Part shown: positions 25,459 through 33,481 of the stretch, one piece after another
How positions within the stretch are numbered: position 1 is the stretch's first letter
Layout of the letters: every line of letters starts with the position of its first letter
DNA from: Thermococcus sp.
Lineage (GTDB): Archaea > Methanobacteriota_B > Thermococci > Thermococcales > Thermococcaceae
Direction of reading: 5' to 3'
NCBI RefSeq assembly: GCF_027012695.1
Contig: NZ_JALUYR010000138.1
Coordinates: forward strand, 1 to 47,679
Length of the DNA stretch: 47,679 bases
Notes under the pieces: model-generated
What the model saw: the letters and a program-made list of their open reading frames with translations, nothing else
The model's database searches: none
What the model was told of the DNA's origin: nothing
Translations under genes and position numbers: made by a program

Positions 25459-26244
25459 CTACCACATTTTGGAATTCAGTATTTTCATAATTTCCTCAAA
25501 GTCAACCCCCGCAGTCATATCGATGTTTATCGGCGTTGCACTGACCTTCCGCTCGACCTTGAGGGCGTAAGCATCGGTCCCCGGCTCGAATTCTTTTGTC
25601 CTCCTCCCGACTATCCAGTAGTAGGGATGTCCCCTCGGGTCAACGCGCTCCTCTATGGTGGGATTGTAGCGTTTTCTGGCCAGCCTCGTGATGGTGATTT
25701 CGGTCTTCTCGGTTGCATCGCTCGGAACGTTCACGTTGAGCATGTCCACTCCTTCAGGGAGACCGTTCTCCAGTATTGCCCCGGCAATTCTCCTGAGGAA
25801 GTGCGCCGAGACTGAGAAGTCTATTCCCTCTCCCTCGCCGAGGGTCTTCTTCCAGTCCACTTCAAGGCTCATCGCGATGCTTGGGACACCATGAGTTGCC
25901 GCCTCGATGGCCGCCGATGCCGTCCCAGAAACGGTTATCTCGGTGCTGAGGTTCTCGCCGAGGTTTATGCCGCTGACCGCCAGATCAAAGTCCCCAAAGC
26001 GTGCTATGGCAAAGATGACGCAGTCAGTTGGAGTTCCATCTACCCCGTAGGCCACCTTTGCCCCGGGAACGTCCACGAGCTTTGCCCTTATCGGCCTGTG
26101 GAGCGTCATGGCCCTGCCGCTCGCGCTCCGCTGGAAGAGGGGAGCGACTACGTAGACCTCGCCGAGCTCGCTCAGCGCCCTCACGGCCGCGCGGATTCCG
26201 TTGGAGTAAATCCCGTCGTCGTTCGTTAAGAGTATCCGCGACAT
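25459..26244 (-). CDS. surE: 5'/3'-nucleotidase SurE
   Basis: A 261-residue metal-dependent nucleoside monophosphate phosphatase. The N-terminus ILLTNDDGIYSNGI holds the metal ligands Asp9 and Asp10; SGINLGENLSTEITVSGT and DCVIFA complete the active site. Length is usual for archaeal SurE. No ribosome site precedes the ATG; the TATA box is 21-28 bases away, so the transcript is probably leaderless. Confidence 0.95.
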   Translation of the reverse strand: MSRILLTNDDGIYSNGIRAAVRALSELGEVYVVAPLFQRSASGRAMTLHRPIRAKLVDVPGAKVAYGVDGTPTDCVIFAIARFGDFDLAVSGINLGENLSTEITVSGTASAAIEAATHGVPSIAMSLEVDWKKTLGEGEGIDFSVSAHFLRRIAGAILENGLPEGVDMLNVNVPSDATEKTEITITRLARKRYNPTIEERVDPRGHPYYWIVGRRTKEFEPGTDAYALKVERKVSATPINIDMTAGVDFEEIMKILNSKMW

Positions 26245-26261
26245 GGTAAGAACTCGACCTC

Positions 26262-26274
26262 ACCTTTAAAAACC
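26262..26274. promoter_or_regulatory. shared bidirectional TATA region of surE and the RaSEA gene
   Basis: CCTTTAAAAACCC (26263-26275) reads as a TATA box on both strands. SurE's ATG is 21-28 bases to the left (leaderless). RaSEA's ATG is 31-38 bases to the right, with AGGTGAG as its ribosome site. One box or two overlapping boxes could serve both genes. Confidence 0.55.
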
Positions 26275-26302
26275 CTGTCCACAACCGCCTCCAGGTGAGA
26301 AC

Positions 26303-27277
26303 ATGACCTACTGGACGAGCGAGGACAACGTGGCGGGAAAGCCCGGAAAGGCGCTCTTCATAATCCTCCCGACCATAGGATGCTACCGCTTCCGAATAGG
26401 AAAGGCCTGTTATATGTGCGCTTACCCGACCGCGGCACCGAAGGTAAGGTGGAGCCAGGAAGCGATAGTCGACTACGTCCGCGAGGCTCTCAAAAAAATC
26501 GAGGGCAAGAAGGGACCCTTTGCTGTGAGGATGTTCACCTCCGGCTCTTTCCTCGACAACAGTGAGCTGAAGCCAGAAACCAGGAGGAAAATATTTGAGA
26601 TTCTCTCAAAGATGGACAACGTCGAGGAAATCGTCATAGAAAGCAGGAGCGAGCTCGTTAGATACGATGCCGTTAAAGAGCTCGCCGAAATAGTTCCAGA
26701 CAAGCACTTCGAGGTGGCAATAGGTCTCGAAACGGCGAACGACGACATAGCGGACGTCTCCATAAACAAGGGCAACACCTTCGAGGACTTCGTCAGGGCA
26801 TCGGAGATAACTCGGAAGGCGGGGGCAAAGGTGAAAACCTACCTCCTGCTCAAGCCGATATTCCTCTCCGAGAGGGACGGCATAAGGGACGCCAAGGAGA
26901 GCATAATCAAAGCCGAGCCCTACACGGATACCTTCTCAATAAACATCACCGACATCCAGAAGGGGACGCTCTACGAGAGGCTCTGGGAGAAGAAGGAGTA
27001 CAGACCTCCGTGGCTCTGGAGCGCGGTTGAAGTTCTCATATGGGCCAAGAAGCGCTTTCCAGACAAGAGAATCCTCAGCGACCCCGTCGGAGCTGGCTCG
27101 CCGAGGGGACCCCACAACTGCCTGACGGACTACGACCGGGCGATAGGAAAGGCCATAAAGAAGTTCTCGGCAACGCAGGACGTCAGTTACCTTGAGAACC
27201 TCACACCGGAGTGCAGGGAGGGGTGGAGCTACATCGTCGAGAACGGCCTTCTCGACTGGCAGCTGATTACCTGGTGA
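26303..27277 (+). CDS. archaeosine biosynthesis radical SAM protein RaSEA
   Basis: A 324-residue radical SAM enzyme. Its cluster cysteines are Cys27, Cys36 and Cys39, a CX8CX2C spacing (GCYRFRIGKACYMCAYP) rather than the classical CX3CX2C. MFTSGSFLDNSE and VIESRSELV are typical of this group. RaSEA works with ArcS to turn the lysine-preQ0 adduct at tRNA position 15 into archaeosine. The annotation rests on the N-terminal motif and overall length. The pterin-synthase homologue at 35 kb may belong to a related precursor pathway. Confidence 0.88.
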   Translation: MTYWTSEDNVAGKPGKALFIILPTIGCYRFRIGKACYMCAYPTAAPKVRWSQEAIVDYVREALKKIEGKKGPFAVRMFTSGSFLDNSELKPETRRKIFEILSKMDNVEEIVIESRSELVRYDAVKELAEIVPDKHFEVAIGLETANDDIADVSINKGNTFEDFVRASEITRKAGAKVKTYLLLKPIFLSERDGIRDAKESIIKAEPYTDTFSINITDIQKGTLYERLWEKKEYRPPWLWSAVEVLIWAKKRFPDKRILSDPVGAGSPRGPHNCLTDYDRAIGKAIKKFSATQDVSYLENLTPECREGWSYIVENGLLDWQLITW

Positions 27278-27336
27278 GTGTTCGGATTTTGGTTTAATCC
27301 CTCCAAACTTTTCCCGCGATACACGACTGTATTCGA

Positions 27337-27382
27337 ATGTCTTTTTTATGGACATCAATGTCCCTTCACGAAAGCTTTAAAT
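27337..27382 (+). promoter_or_regulatory. promoter of the 2-oxoacid:ferredoxin oxidoreductase operon with inverted repeat
   Basis: CTTTAAAT at 27375-27382 is the TATA box, about 40 bases before the ATG at 27422. Upstream lies a perfect inverted repeat GGACAT-CA-ATGTCC (27350-27363), with another ATGTC at 27337-27341 making a third half-site. It ends about 12 bases before the TATA box, a position fitting an activator or BRE-proximal regulator. It does not match the SurR consensus GTTnnnAAC. Confidence 0.5.
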
Positions 27383-27421
27383 GTTGACAAACGTAAACGC
27401 TCCAGTCATGGGGTGATGTTC

Positions 27422-27691
27422 ATGGCTGAAAACACGAACACAGTTGTCGAAAAGAAGGGCTATCTAGTTGTCGGAAAGGCAGAAGGAATCGTTGAAATTG
27501 ACGTTGATACTTTCCTCTGCAAGGGCTGTGGAATCTGCGTCGAGATGTGCCCGAGAAAGGTCTTCGAGTGGAGCAAGGATCTGAGCGAAAAGGGCGTGCA
27601 TTACCCGGTTCCCGTGCACGCTGAAAAGTGCGTCAAGTGCAAGCTCTGTGAACTGCTCTGCCCGGACTTCGCCATCGCGGTAAGGTGGTGA
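27422..27691 (+). CDS. korD: 2-oxoglutarate:ferredoxin oxidoreductase delta subunit
   Basis: An 89-residue 2x[4Fe-4S] ferredoxin-like subunit. The two cluster motifs are CKGCGICVEMCP and CVKCKLCELLCP. It passes electrons from the thiamine-diphosphate centre to free ferredoxin. The ATG at 27422 is chosen because GGGGTGAT precedes it by four bases; the frame upstream is not protein-like. First gene of the operon. Confidence 0.93.
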   Translation: MAENTNTVVEKKGYLVVGKAEGIVEIDVDTFLCKGCGICVEMCPRKVFEWSKDLSEKGVHYPVPVHAEKCVKCKLCELLCPDFAIAVRW

Positions 27692-27694
27692 CGC

Positions 27695-28885
27695 ATGATT
27701 ATCAGAGGTGACGAGCCTGAACAGATCGGGCTCCTCAAAAAGCTCTACAAACCCGGCAACTACTTCATGCAGGGAAACGAGGCCCTCGCTTACGGTGCAA
27801 TCTTCGCGGGCTGCCGCTTCTACGCCGGTTATCCAATAACGCCGTCGAGCGAGATAGCCGAGACGATGGCGCGCGAGTTGCCCAAGCTCCAGGGTTATTA
27901 CCTCCAGATGGAGGATGAGATTGGAAGCATAGCGGCGATGGTGGGTGCATCGTGGACCGGGCTAAAGGTGATGACGGCAACGAGCGGTCCGGGCTTCTCT
28001 CTCATGCAGGAAAACCTTGGCTATGCCATAATGACCGAAACACCACTCGTTCTTGTCGATGTGCAGAGAAGCGGTCCTTCAACGGGACAGGCAACGAAGG
28101 GAGCTCAGGGGGACTTCTTCCAGGCCAGATGGGGAACCCACGGGGACCACCCGATAGTAGCCCTCTCCCCGATCAGCGGGCAGGACGCCTTCTGGGAAAC
28201 CATAAGGGCCTTCAACATAGCTGAGAAACTTAGAACACCGGTGGTTATGCTCTTCGACGGTGTTCTTGCCCACACGCGCGAACTCGTCAGGATTCCGGAC
28301 GTTGAGGAAGTGGAGATTACCTACCGCAAACTGCCCAGGAACGAGGAGGAGGCTAAACTCCCCTTCGGAGACCCGCACGGCGATGGAGTTCCGCCAATGC
28401 CGCTCTTCGGCCACGGCTACTTCACCCACGTCACCGGTTCGACCCACAAGGAAAACGGTTTGAGGGACGTTTACACTCCAGAGGTTCACGACAAACTCGT
28501 TAGGAGGCTCCACAGGAAGATAGAGCAGAATAAGGACGTTTACGAGAAGTACGAGGAGCACTTTACGGACGACGCTGAAATCCTCGTCGTCAGCTGGGGC
28601 GTAACCGCTCGTCCGGCCCTTGGAGCTGTCCTAAAGGCCAGAGAAGAGGGCATCAAAGCGGGCCTCTTCGTACCGAAGACTGTCCACCCGTTCCCGGGCG
28701 AGAGAATGAGGGAACTAGGAAAGCGCGTTAGGGCTATACTCGTTCCCGAGATGAACCTCGGCCAGATGATTCTTGAGGTTCAGCGCTTCGTCAACGACGA
28801 CGTTCTGCTAAGGGGAATCAACAAGATAGGCGGGGTTCCGTTAACAGTTGAGGAAATCCTGCGCGAGATAAGGGGTGTTGCCTGA
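27695..28885 (+). CDS. korA: 2-oxoglutarate:ferredoxin oxidoreductase alpha subunit
   Basis: A 396-residue subunit with the pyrimidine-binding domain of thiamine-diphosphate enzymes (FYAGYPITPSSEIAE; QMEDEIGSIAAMVGASW; TSGPGFSLMQENLGYA). Order delta-alpha-beta-gamma and similarity match the P. furiosus KGOR operon as I recall it. It oxidatively decarboxylates 2-oxoglutarate to succinyl-CoA, reducing ferredoxin. The ATG follows AGGTGGTGA, overlapping the stop of the delta gene region. Part of it is identical in DNA to the second alpha gene. Confidence 0.9.
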   Translation: MIIRGDEPEQIGLLKKLYKPGNYFMQGNEALAYGAIFAGCRFYAGYPITPSSEIAETMARELPKLQGYYLQMEDEIGSIAAMVGASWTGLKVMTATSGPGFSLMQENLGYAIMTETPLVLVDVQRSGPSTGQATKGAQGDFFQARWGTHGDHPIVALSPISGQDAFWETIRAFNIAEKLRTPVVMLFDGVLAHTRELVRIPDVEEVEITYRKLPRNEEEAKLPFGDPHGDGVPPMPLFGHGYFTHVTGSTHKENGLRDVYTPEVHDKLVRRLHRKIEQNKDVYEKYEEHFTDDAEILVVSWGVTARPALGAVLKAREEGIKAGLFVPKTVHPFPGERMRELGKRVRAILVPEMNLGQMILEVQRFVNDDVLLRGINKIGGVPLTVEEILREIRGVA

Positions 28886-29739
28886 TGGCCAAGGAGATCT
28901 ATTCCAAATATCCGCTCATCAAGTACCTTAGGAAAGAAGCCCTTCCCACGGCCCTCTGCCCCGGCTGCGGCGGTGGAACTGTTCTCAACGCCTTTGCCAA
29001 CGCGGTTGACCAGCTCAAGCTCGACCCCAAGGATCTGGTAGTCGTCAGCGGAATCGGCTGTTCGGCATGGATAGCCTCGCCCTACTTTTTGGCGGACACG
29101 CTCCACACGACCCACGGAAGGGCGATAGCCTTTGCCACCGGCGTTAAGGTCGGCCTTCCGGACAAGAAGGTCGTCGTCATAAGCGGGGACGGCGATCTGG
29201 CGAGTATAGGAGGAAACCACCTCCTGCATGCGGCAAGGAGGAACATAGACATAACTGTTATTCTCGTCAACAATTTCATCTACGGAATGACCGGGGGCCA
29301 GCTGGCCCCGACAACTCCCTTTGGCGCTAAGACCACCACCAGCCCCTACAGGAACATCGAGCATCCCCTCAAGATAAGCGAAACGATAGCCTCAGCGGGA
29401 GCCTCTTATGTCGCCAGATGGACCACTGCCCACGTCTACCAGCTCATCGAAAGCATCAAGAAGGCCTTGACCGTCAAGGGCTTCTCCCTCGTTGAAGTTA
29501 TCTCCCAGTGCCCGGTTCAGTACGGAAGGAGGAACAGGATGAAGGAGCCGGCAGAGATGCTCCGCTGGTTCCTGAAGAACAGCGTTCCGATAAGCAAGGC
29601 CAGAAAGATGAGCGAGGAGGAGCTTGAGGGCAAGTTCGTCATCGGCGAGTTCGTTAACAGGGAGAGACCGGAGTTCGTTACCGAGCTTAACAAGCTGATT
29701 GACGAGGTGCAGGAGCACTTTGGGCTTAAGGGTGAGTAG
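28885..29739 (+). CDS. korB: 2-oxoglutarate:ferredoxin oxidoreductase beta subunit
   Basis: A 284-residue subunit binding thiamine diphosphate and one iron-sulfur cluster. CPGCGGGTVLNA near the N-terminus gives two cluster cysteines; GIGCSAW adds a third. The diphosphate motif is SGDGDLASIGGNHL ending ILVNNFIYGMTGG. Its ATG overlaps the alpha stop (TGATG), so translation is coupled. Confidence 0.92.
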   Translation: MAKEIYSKYPLIKYLRKEALPTALCPGCGGGTVLNAFANAVDQLKLDPKDLVVVSGIGCSAWIASPYFLADTLHTTHGRAIAFATGVKVGLPDKKVVVISGDGDLASIGGNHLLHAARRNIDITVILVNNFIYGMTGGQLAPTTPFGAKTTTSPYRNIEHPLKISETIASAGASYVARWTTAHVYQLIESIKKALTVKGFSLVEVISQCPVQYGRRNRMKEPAEMLRWFLKNSVPISKARKMSEEELEGKFVIGEFVNRERPEFVTELNKLIDEVQEHFGLKGE

Positions 29740-29740
29740 A

Positions 29741-30028
29741 ATGGAACCGTATGAGTCGGTGGGCAGGAGAATCAGAGACACCTTTGGAGACAGGGTCGAG
29801 GAGGTCATAATCTTCGGCTCCCGGGCTAGGGGGGACTTTCGCGAGGACAGTGACCTCGATGTTCTCATCATTTTGAAAGATGGAATAAGGCCCGAGGACT
29901 GGGATAGGATTGGGAAGCTGAGCGCCGAGCTGACACTTGAACTCGGAGTGTCAGTAATGATAGTGCCCCATGAACCGAGAAAAGACAGCCTATACACTAC
30001 CGCAAAAGCAGAGGGAGTGAGAGTATGA
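29741..30028 (+). CDS. MNT-type minimal nucleotidyltransferase (antitoxin-like)
   Basis: A 95-residue protein with the DNA polymerase-beta-like core: FGSRARGDF and DSDLDVLII give the GS and DxD motifs. MNT proteins pair with HEPN partners as toxin-antitoxin systems, where the MNT adenylylates the HEPN toxin. The third acidic residue expected on a later strand is not obvious (GVSVMIVP). It starts one base after the beta stop and its stop overlaps the next ATG (ATGA). Its insertion between beta and gamma subunits of a metabolic enzyme is unusual. Confidence 0.85.
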   Translation: MEPYESVGRRIRDTFGDRVEEVIIFGSRARGDFREDSDLDVLIILKDGIRPEDWDRIGKLSAELTLELGVSVMIVPHEPRKDSLYTTAKAEGVRV

Positions 30029-30105
30029 ACGAGGTGGAAGCCCGGGAGATAATTGAATACGCGAAGGAATTTTTGGAGTTCACAAAGTCGTATCTGGAGG
30101 TGTGA
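30025..30105 (+). pseudogene. 26-residue HEPN-like stub next to the MNT gene
   Basis: The frame MNEVEAREIIEYAKEFLEF continues for seven residues and stops at TGA 30103. It resembles only the first helix of a HEPN partner; full HEPN proteins run 100-140 residues and carry an RxxxxH motif, which is missing. The start overlaps the MNT stop as in intact MNT-HEPN pairs. The last codons (GGAGGTG) form the ribosome site of the gamma subunit gene, which may explain why the stub was kept. It might alternatively be a complete small peptide. Confidence 0.6.
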
Positions 30106-30108
30106 CTC

Positions 30109-30621
30109 ATGCAGATTAGGTTCGCTGGCATTGGTGGGCAGGGCGTCGTTTTAGCGGGCGTCATCCTTGGCGAAGCCGCGGCCATAGAGGGCCTCAACGT
30201 CGTCCAGACCCAGGACTACAGTTCAGCGAGCAGGGGTGGGCATTCCATAGCGGACGTTATAATTTCCAAAGAGCCGATTTACGACGTAATGGTCACGAAG
30301 GCTGACGTTCTCGTTGCCCTCCACCAGCTCGGCTACGACACGGTCAAGGACTCCCTGAAGGAGGACGGTCTCTTAATCATTGACACCGACCTGGTCAAGC
30401 CCGATAGGGATTACATAGGCGCCCCCTTCACGAGAATAGCCGAAGAAACCACGGGGCTGGCCCTGACCGTCAACATGGTGGCCCTGGGTTATCTGGTTGC
30501 CAAGACGGGCGTCGTGAAGAAGGAAAATGTTGAGAAAGCGATAAGGAGGCGCGTTCCGAAGGGGACGGAGGAGATAAACCTCAGGGCCTTCAACGTTGGG
30601 TATGAGGAGGGATCGAAATGA
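30109..30621 (+). CDS. korC: 2-oxoglutarate:ferredoxin oxidoreductase gamma subunit
   Basis: A 170-residue subunit of the gamma/POR_C-type domain. IRFAGIGGQGVVLAGVILGE at the start is the diagnostic glycine-rich segment; YSSASRGGHSIADVIIS and RIAEETTGLALTVNM follow. It completes the first enzyme despite the intervening MNT gene. Its ribosome site lies in the end of the HEPN stub. Confidence 0.92.
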   Translation: MQIRFAGIGGQGVVLAGVILGEAAAIEGLNVVQTQDYSSASRGGHSIADVIISKEPIYDVMVTKADVLVALHQLGYDTVKDSLKEDGLLIIDTDLVKPDRDYIGAPFTRIAEETTGLALTVNMVALGYLVAKTGVVKKENVEKAIRRRVPKGTEEINLRAFNVGYEEGSK

Positions 30622-31766
30622 GATACCCGTTTCCAGTTGGGAAATCCGATTTTATCCAGGGCGATGAAGCGGTAGCGAGGGCGGCAATCCTTGCCGGATG
30701 CAGGTTTTATGCCGGCTACCCGATAACGCCGGCCAGCGAGATATTCGAGGCGATGGCCCTCTACATGCCGCTGGTAGATGGCGTGAGCATCCAGATGGAG
30801 GACGAGATAGCGAGTATAGCCGCGATAATCGGTGCATCGTGGGCGGGAGCGAAGGCAATGACGGCAACGAGCGGTCCGGGCTTCTCTCTCATGCAGGAAA
30901 ACCTTGGCTATGCCATAATGACCGAAACACCGATAGTCGTCGTCAACATGATGCGCGGCGGTCCCTCAACGGGCCAGCCGACTTTTCCAGCTCAAGGAGA
31001 TATAATGCAGGCCATCTGGGGAACCCATGGTGACCACATGCTCATCGTTCTCAGCCCCTCAACGGTTCAGGAAGCCTTTGACTTCACGATAAGGGCCTTC
31101 AACCTCGCCGAAAAGTACAGAACCCCCGTCGTGCTTCTCGGTGATGCAGAGCTGGCTCACATGCGTGAAAGGGTTTACATTCCCAACCCGGACGAGATAG
31201 AGATAACCTACCGCAAGCTGCCCAGGAACGAGGAGGAGGCCAAGCTTCCCTTTGGGGACCCGCACGGCGACGGAGTTCCGCCAATGCCAATATTCGGAAA
31301 GGGCTACCGTACCTACGTCACCGGTCTGACCCACGACGAACACGGCAGACCGAGAACGGTTGAGCCCGAAGTCCACCAGAGACTTATAAGCAGGATCTTC
31401 AGGAAGATTCTCGACCACAGGGACGAGATAATAAGCTACGAGACCTTTGAGCTCGACGATGCCGAGATAGCGATAATAAGCACAGGAATAGTCTCGCGCT
31501 CCGCCATAAGGGCCGTTAAAATTCTCCGTGAGAGGGGGGTTAAGGCGGGTCTCCTCAAACTTCACACGATATGGCCCTTCGACTTTGAGGTGATAGAGGA
31601 GTTAGCGGAGCGCGTGAGGAAGATATACGTGCCCGAGATGAACATGGGGCAGCTCTATCACCTCGTCAGGGAAGGAGCAAACGGAAAGGCCGATGTTGAG
31701 CTGATAGCGAAGATAGGCGGCGAGGTTCACACTCCGATGGAGATCGCTGAAAGGGTGGTGGGATGA
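30618..31766 (+). CDS. second 2-oxoacid:ferredoxin oxidoreductase, alpha subunit
   Basis: A 382-residue paralogue of the first alpha subunit (FYAGYPITPASEIFEAM; QMEDEIASIAAIIGASW). The start overlaps the gamma stop (ATGA). In Pyrococcus the corresponding second set was called XOR with an unproven substrate. No second delta gene is present, so it may share the first one. A 74-base block is identical to the first alpha gene. Confidence 0.88.
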   Translation: MRYPFPVGKSDFIQGDEAVARAAILAGCRFYAGYPITPASEIFEAMALYMPLVDGVSIQMEDEIASIAAIIGASWAGAKAMTATSGPGFSLMQENLGYAIMTETPIVVVNMMRGGPSTGQPTFPAQGDIMQAIWGTHGDHMLIVLSPSTVQEAFDFTIRAFNLAEKYRTPVVLLGDAELAHMRERVYIPNPDEIEITYRKLPRNEEEAKLPFGDPHGDGVPPMPIFGKGYRTYVTGLTHDEHGRPRTVEPEVHQRLISRIFRKILDHRDEIISYETFELDDAEIAIISTGIVSRSAIRAVKILRERGVKAGLLKLHTIWPFDFEVIEELAERVRKIYVPEMNMGQLYHLVREGANGKADVELIAKIGGEVHTPMEIAERVVG

Positions 31767-32611
31767 TGTACCTGAAGTCCGCCTACGAGATACGCGACAA
31801 GTACATGAGAAAGGACATGCTCCCCACGATATTCTGTCCGGGCTGTGGAATAGGCTCCGCCCTCCAGTTTACCCTCAGGGCGATAGACGATCTCGGGCTC
31901 AACCAGGACGAAATAGTCTGGGTAAGCGGAATAGGCTGTTCCTCCCGCGTTCCAGGCTTTGTCAACTTCGACGGCCTCCACACCACCCACGGAAGGGCGC
32001 TGGCCTTTGCAACCGGTATAAAGCTCACCAATCCGGACCTCAGGATAATCGCCTTCATGGGTGACGGTGACGCGGCCGCGATAGGTGGGAACCACCTAAT
32101 CCATGCCATAAGGAGGAATCTCGACGTTACAGTGATACTCATCAACAACTTCACCTACGGAATGACCGGCGGACAGGTCGCACCGACAACGCTGAAGGGT
32201 CTGAGGGGAACGACAGCACCTTACGGCCAGTTCGAGAATCCCTTCGACATAGCCCAGCTCGCGGTTTCGGCCGGGGCCAACTACGTGGCAAGGTGGAGCG
32301 TCTTCAACTACCTCCAGGGCATGAACAGCATCAAAAAGGCGCTCCAGAAGGAGGGCTTTACACTCGTCGAGTTCCTCAGTCCATGTCCTGTTAGCTTTGG
32401 AAGGAGGAACCGGATGAAAACATCTCCCGAGCTTCTCCGCTGGTACCAGAAGATAACCGTTCCTCTAGCAAAGGCCAAGAAGATGAAGCCGGAGGAGCTT
32501 GAGGGCAAGATCGTGATAGGGGAATTTGTCGACAGGGACAGACCGGGCCTTGTACGGGAGTATGAAGCCTACAAGAAGCGCGCCAAGAAGATGATGGGGT
32601 GGGAGGAATGA
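31763..32611 (+). CDS. second 2-oxoacid:ferredoxin oxidoreductase, beta subunit
   Basis: A 282-residue thiamine-diphosphate subunit paralogous to the first beta. FCPGCGIGSALQ and SGIGCSSR hold the cluster cysteines; MGDGDAAAIGGNHLIHA and NNFTYGMTGGQ bind the cofactor. The start (ATGATG) overlaps the alpha stop. Differences around the substrate-facing residues compared with the first beta fit a different 2-oxoacid, but which is not readable. Confidence 0.88.
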   Translation: MMYLKSAYEIRDKYMRKDMLPTIFCPGCGIGSALQFTLRAIDDLGLNQDEIVWVSGIGCSSRVPGFVNFDGLHTTHGRALAFATGIKLTNPDLRIIAFMGDGDAAAIGGNHLIHAIRRNLDVTVILINNFTYGMTGGQVAPTTLKGLRGTTAPYGQFENPFDIAQLAVSAGANYVARWSVFNYLQGMNSIKKALQKEGFTLVEFLSPCPVSFGRRNRMKTSPELLRWYQKITVPLAKAKKMKPEELEGKIVIGEFVDRDRPGLVREYEAYKKRAKKMMGWEE

Positions 32612-33168
32612 GGAAGGAGGTTCTCTTCAGCGGTTTCGGCGGCCAGGGAGTCATCTTAGCGAGCGTTATCCTTGGAAGGGCCGCGGCCGTTTATGAAGGG
32701 CTCTACGCGGTTCAAACGCAGAGCTACGGCCCGGAGTCGAGGGGAGGCGCGAGCAAGGCGGAGGTGGTCATAAGCGACGAGCCGATAGACTACCCCAAGG
32801 CTCTCCATCCTGACTACGCGGCCTTCTTCTCCCAGGAGGCCTATTCCAAATATCTCTACACGGTCAGAGAGGGGGCCAAGGTGATAGTGGAGAGCGACCT
32901 CGTCCCCAACAGAGATTTCGAATTCGAGAAGAAGCTCGAGGTCCTGGCACTGCCCCTGACGAGAATAGCGGAGGAAACCACAGGGTTGAGTCTCACTATG
33001 AACATCCTGACCCTCGGGATACTGACGACGTGGACGGGCATAGTGGGCAGGGAGGCCATGGAGAAGGCGACCGTTGACGCCGTTCCCCGGGGAACGGAGC
33101 AGATAAACCTCAGGGCATTAAGAAAAGGGTTTGAGCTGGGTGAGAAGGCTAGGAAAGGGCTCCTTTGA
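32608..33168 (+). CDS. second 2-oxoacid:ferredoxin oxidoreductase, gamma subunit
   Basis: A 186-residue gamma-type subunit. KEVLFSGFGGQGVILASVIL and SYGPESRGGASKAEVVIS are diagnostic. The ATG at 32608 overlaps the beta stop and has GGGAGGA upstream; the GTG at 32599 is less likely. Last gene of the operon; its end overlaps the convergent prefoldin gene by 20 bases. Confidence 0.9.
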   Translation: MRKEVLFSGFGGQGVILASVILGRAAAVYEGLYAVQTQSYGPESRGGASKAEVVISDEPIDYPKALHPDYAAFFSQEAYSKYLYTVREGAKVIVESDLVPNRDFEFEKKLEVLALPLTRIAEETTGLSLTMNILTLGILTTWTGIVGREAMEKATVDAVPRGTEQINLRALRKGFELGEKARKGLL

Positions 33169-33448
33169 GCCTGGCAATTTCCTCCATTATCTCCTTCTCC
33201 CTTTCCCTGAGCCTCTCGATTTCCCTCTTGTACGCGAGGCGCATTCTCTCGATGTGTTCTATGGCCTCGTCTTTGGTTATCTCCACGAGCAGGTCCGCGA
33301 AGGCCCGGTAGAGCTTCCGCTCGGATTTTGCAGCCGTTATTATCCCCTCGGCGTACTCAAGCTCCTTCATCTTGAGTTCAATCGCCCTTCTGAGTTCCCT
33401 GATCCTGGCCAGCTCGGTCTCAAGCTCGTAGATCCTCACTGCCTCCAT
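33149..33448 (-). CDS. prefoldin beta-type subunit (second paralogue)
   Basis: A 99-residue coiled-coil protein. FADLLVEITKDEAIEHI matches the hinge of prefoldin beta, and the flanking helices (ELETELARIRELRRAI and REREKEIMEEIARLKG) form the coiled coil. It is shorter than the common beta subunit and its N-terminus differs, matching the second beta (PfdB2) that T. kodakarensis makes on heat shock. The ATG follows GGAGGTGGTCC. It forms a hexamer with the alpha subunit encoded just upstream and passes unfolded proteins to the thermosome. Confidence 0.75.
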   Translation of the reverse strand: MEAVRIYELETELARIRELRRAIELKMKELEYAEGIITAAKSERKLYRAFADLLVEITKDEAIEHIERMRLAYKREIERLREREKEIMEEIARLKGALS

Positions 33449-33481
33449 TGGACCACCTCCAAAAAAAGATTGGAAGGAGGT

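Noticed and set aside
27383..27400. Possible SurR site (GTTGACAAACG) in the KGOR promoter
   Set aside because: The spacing between GTT and AAC is four, not three, so it fails the GTTnnnAAC consensus.
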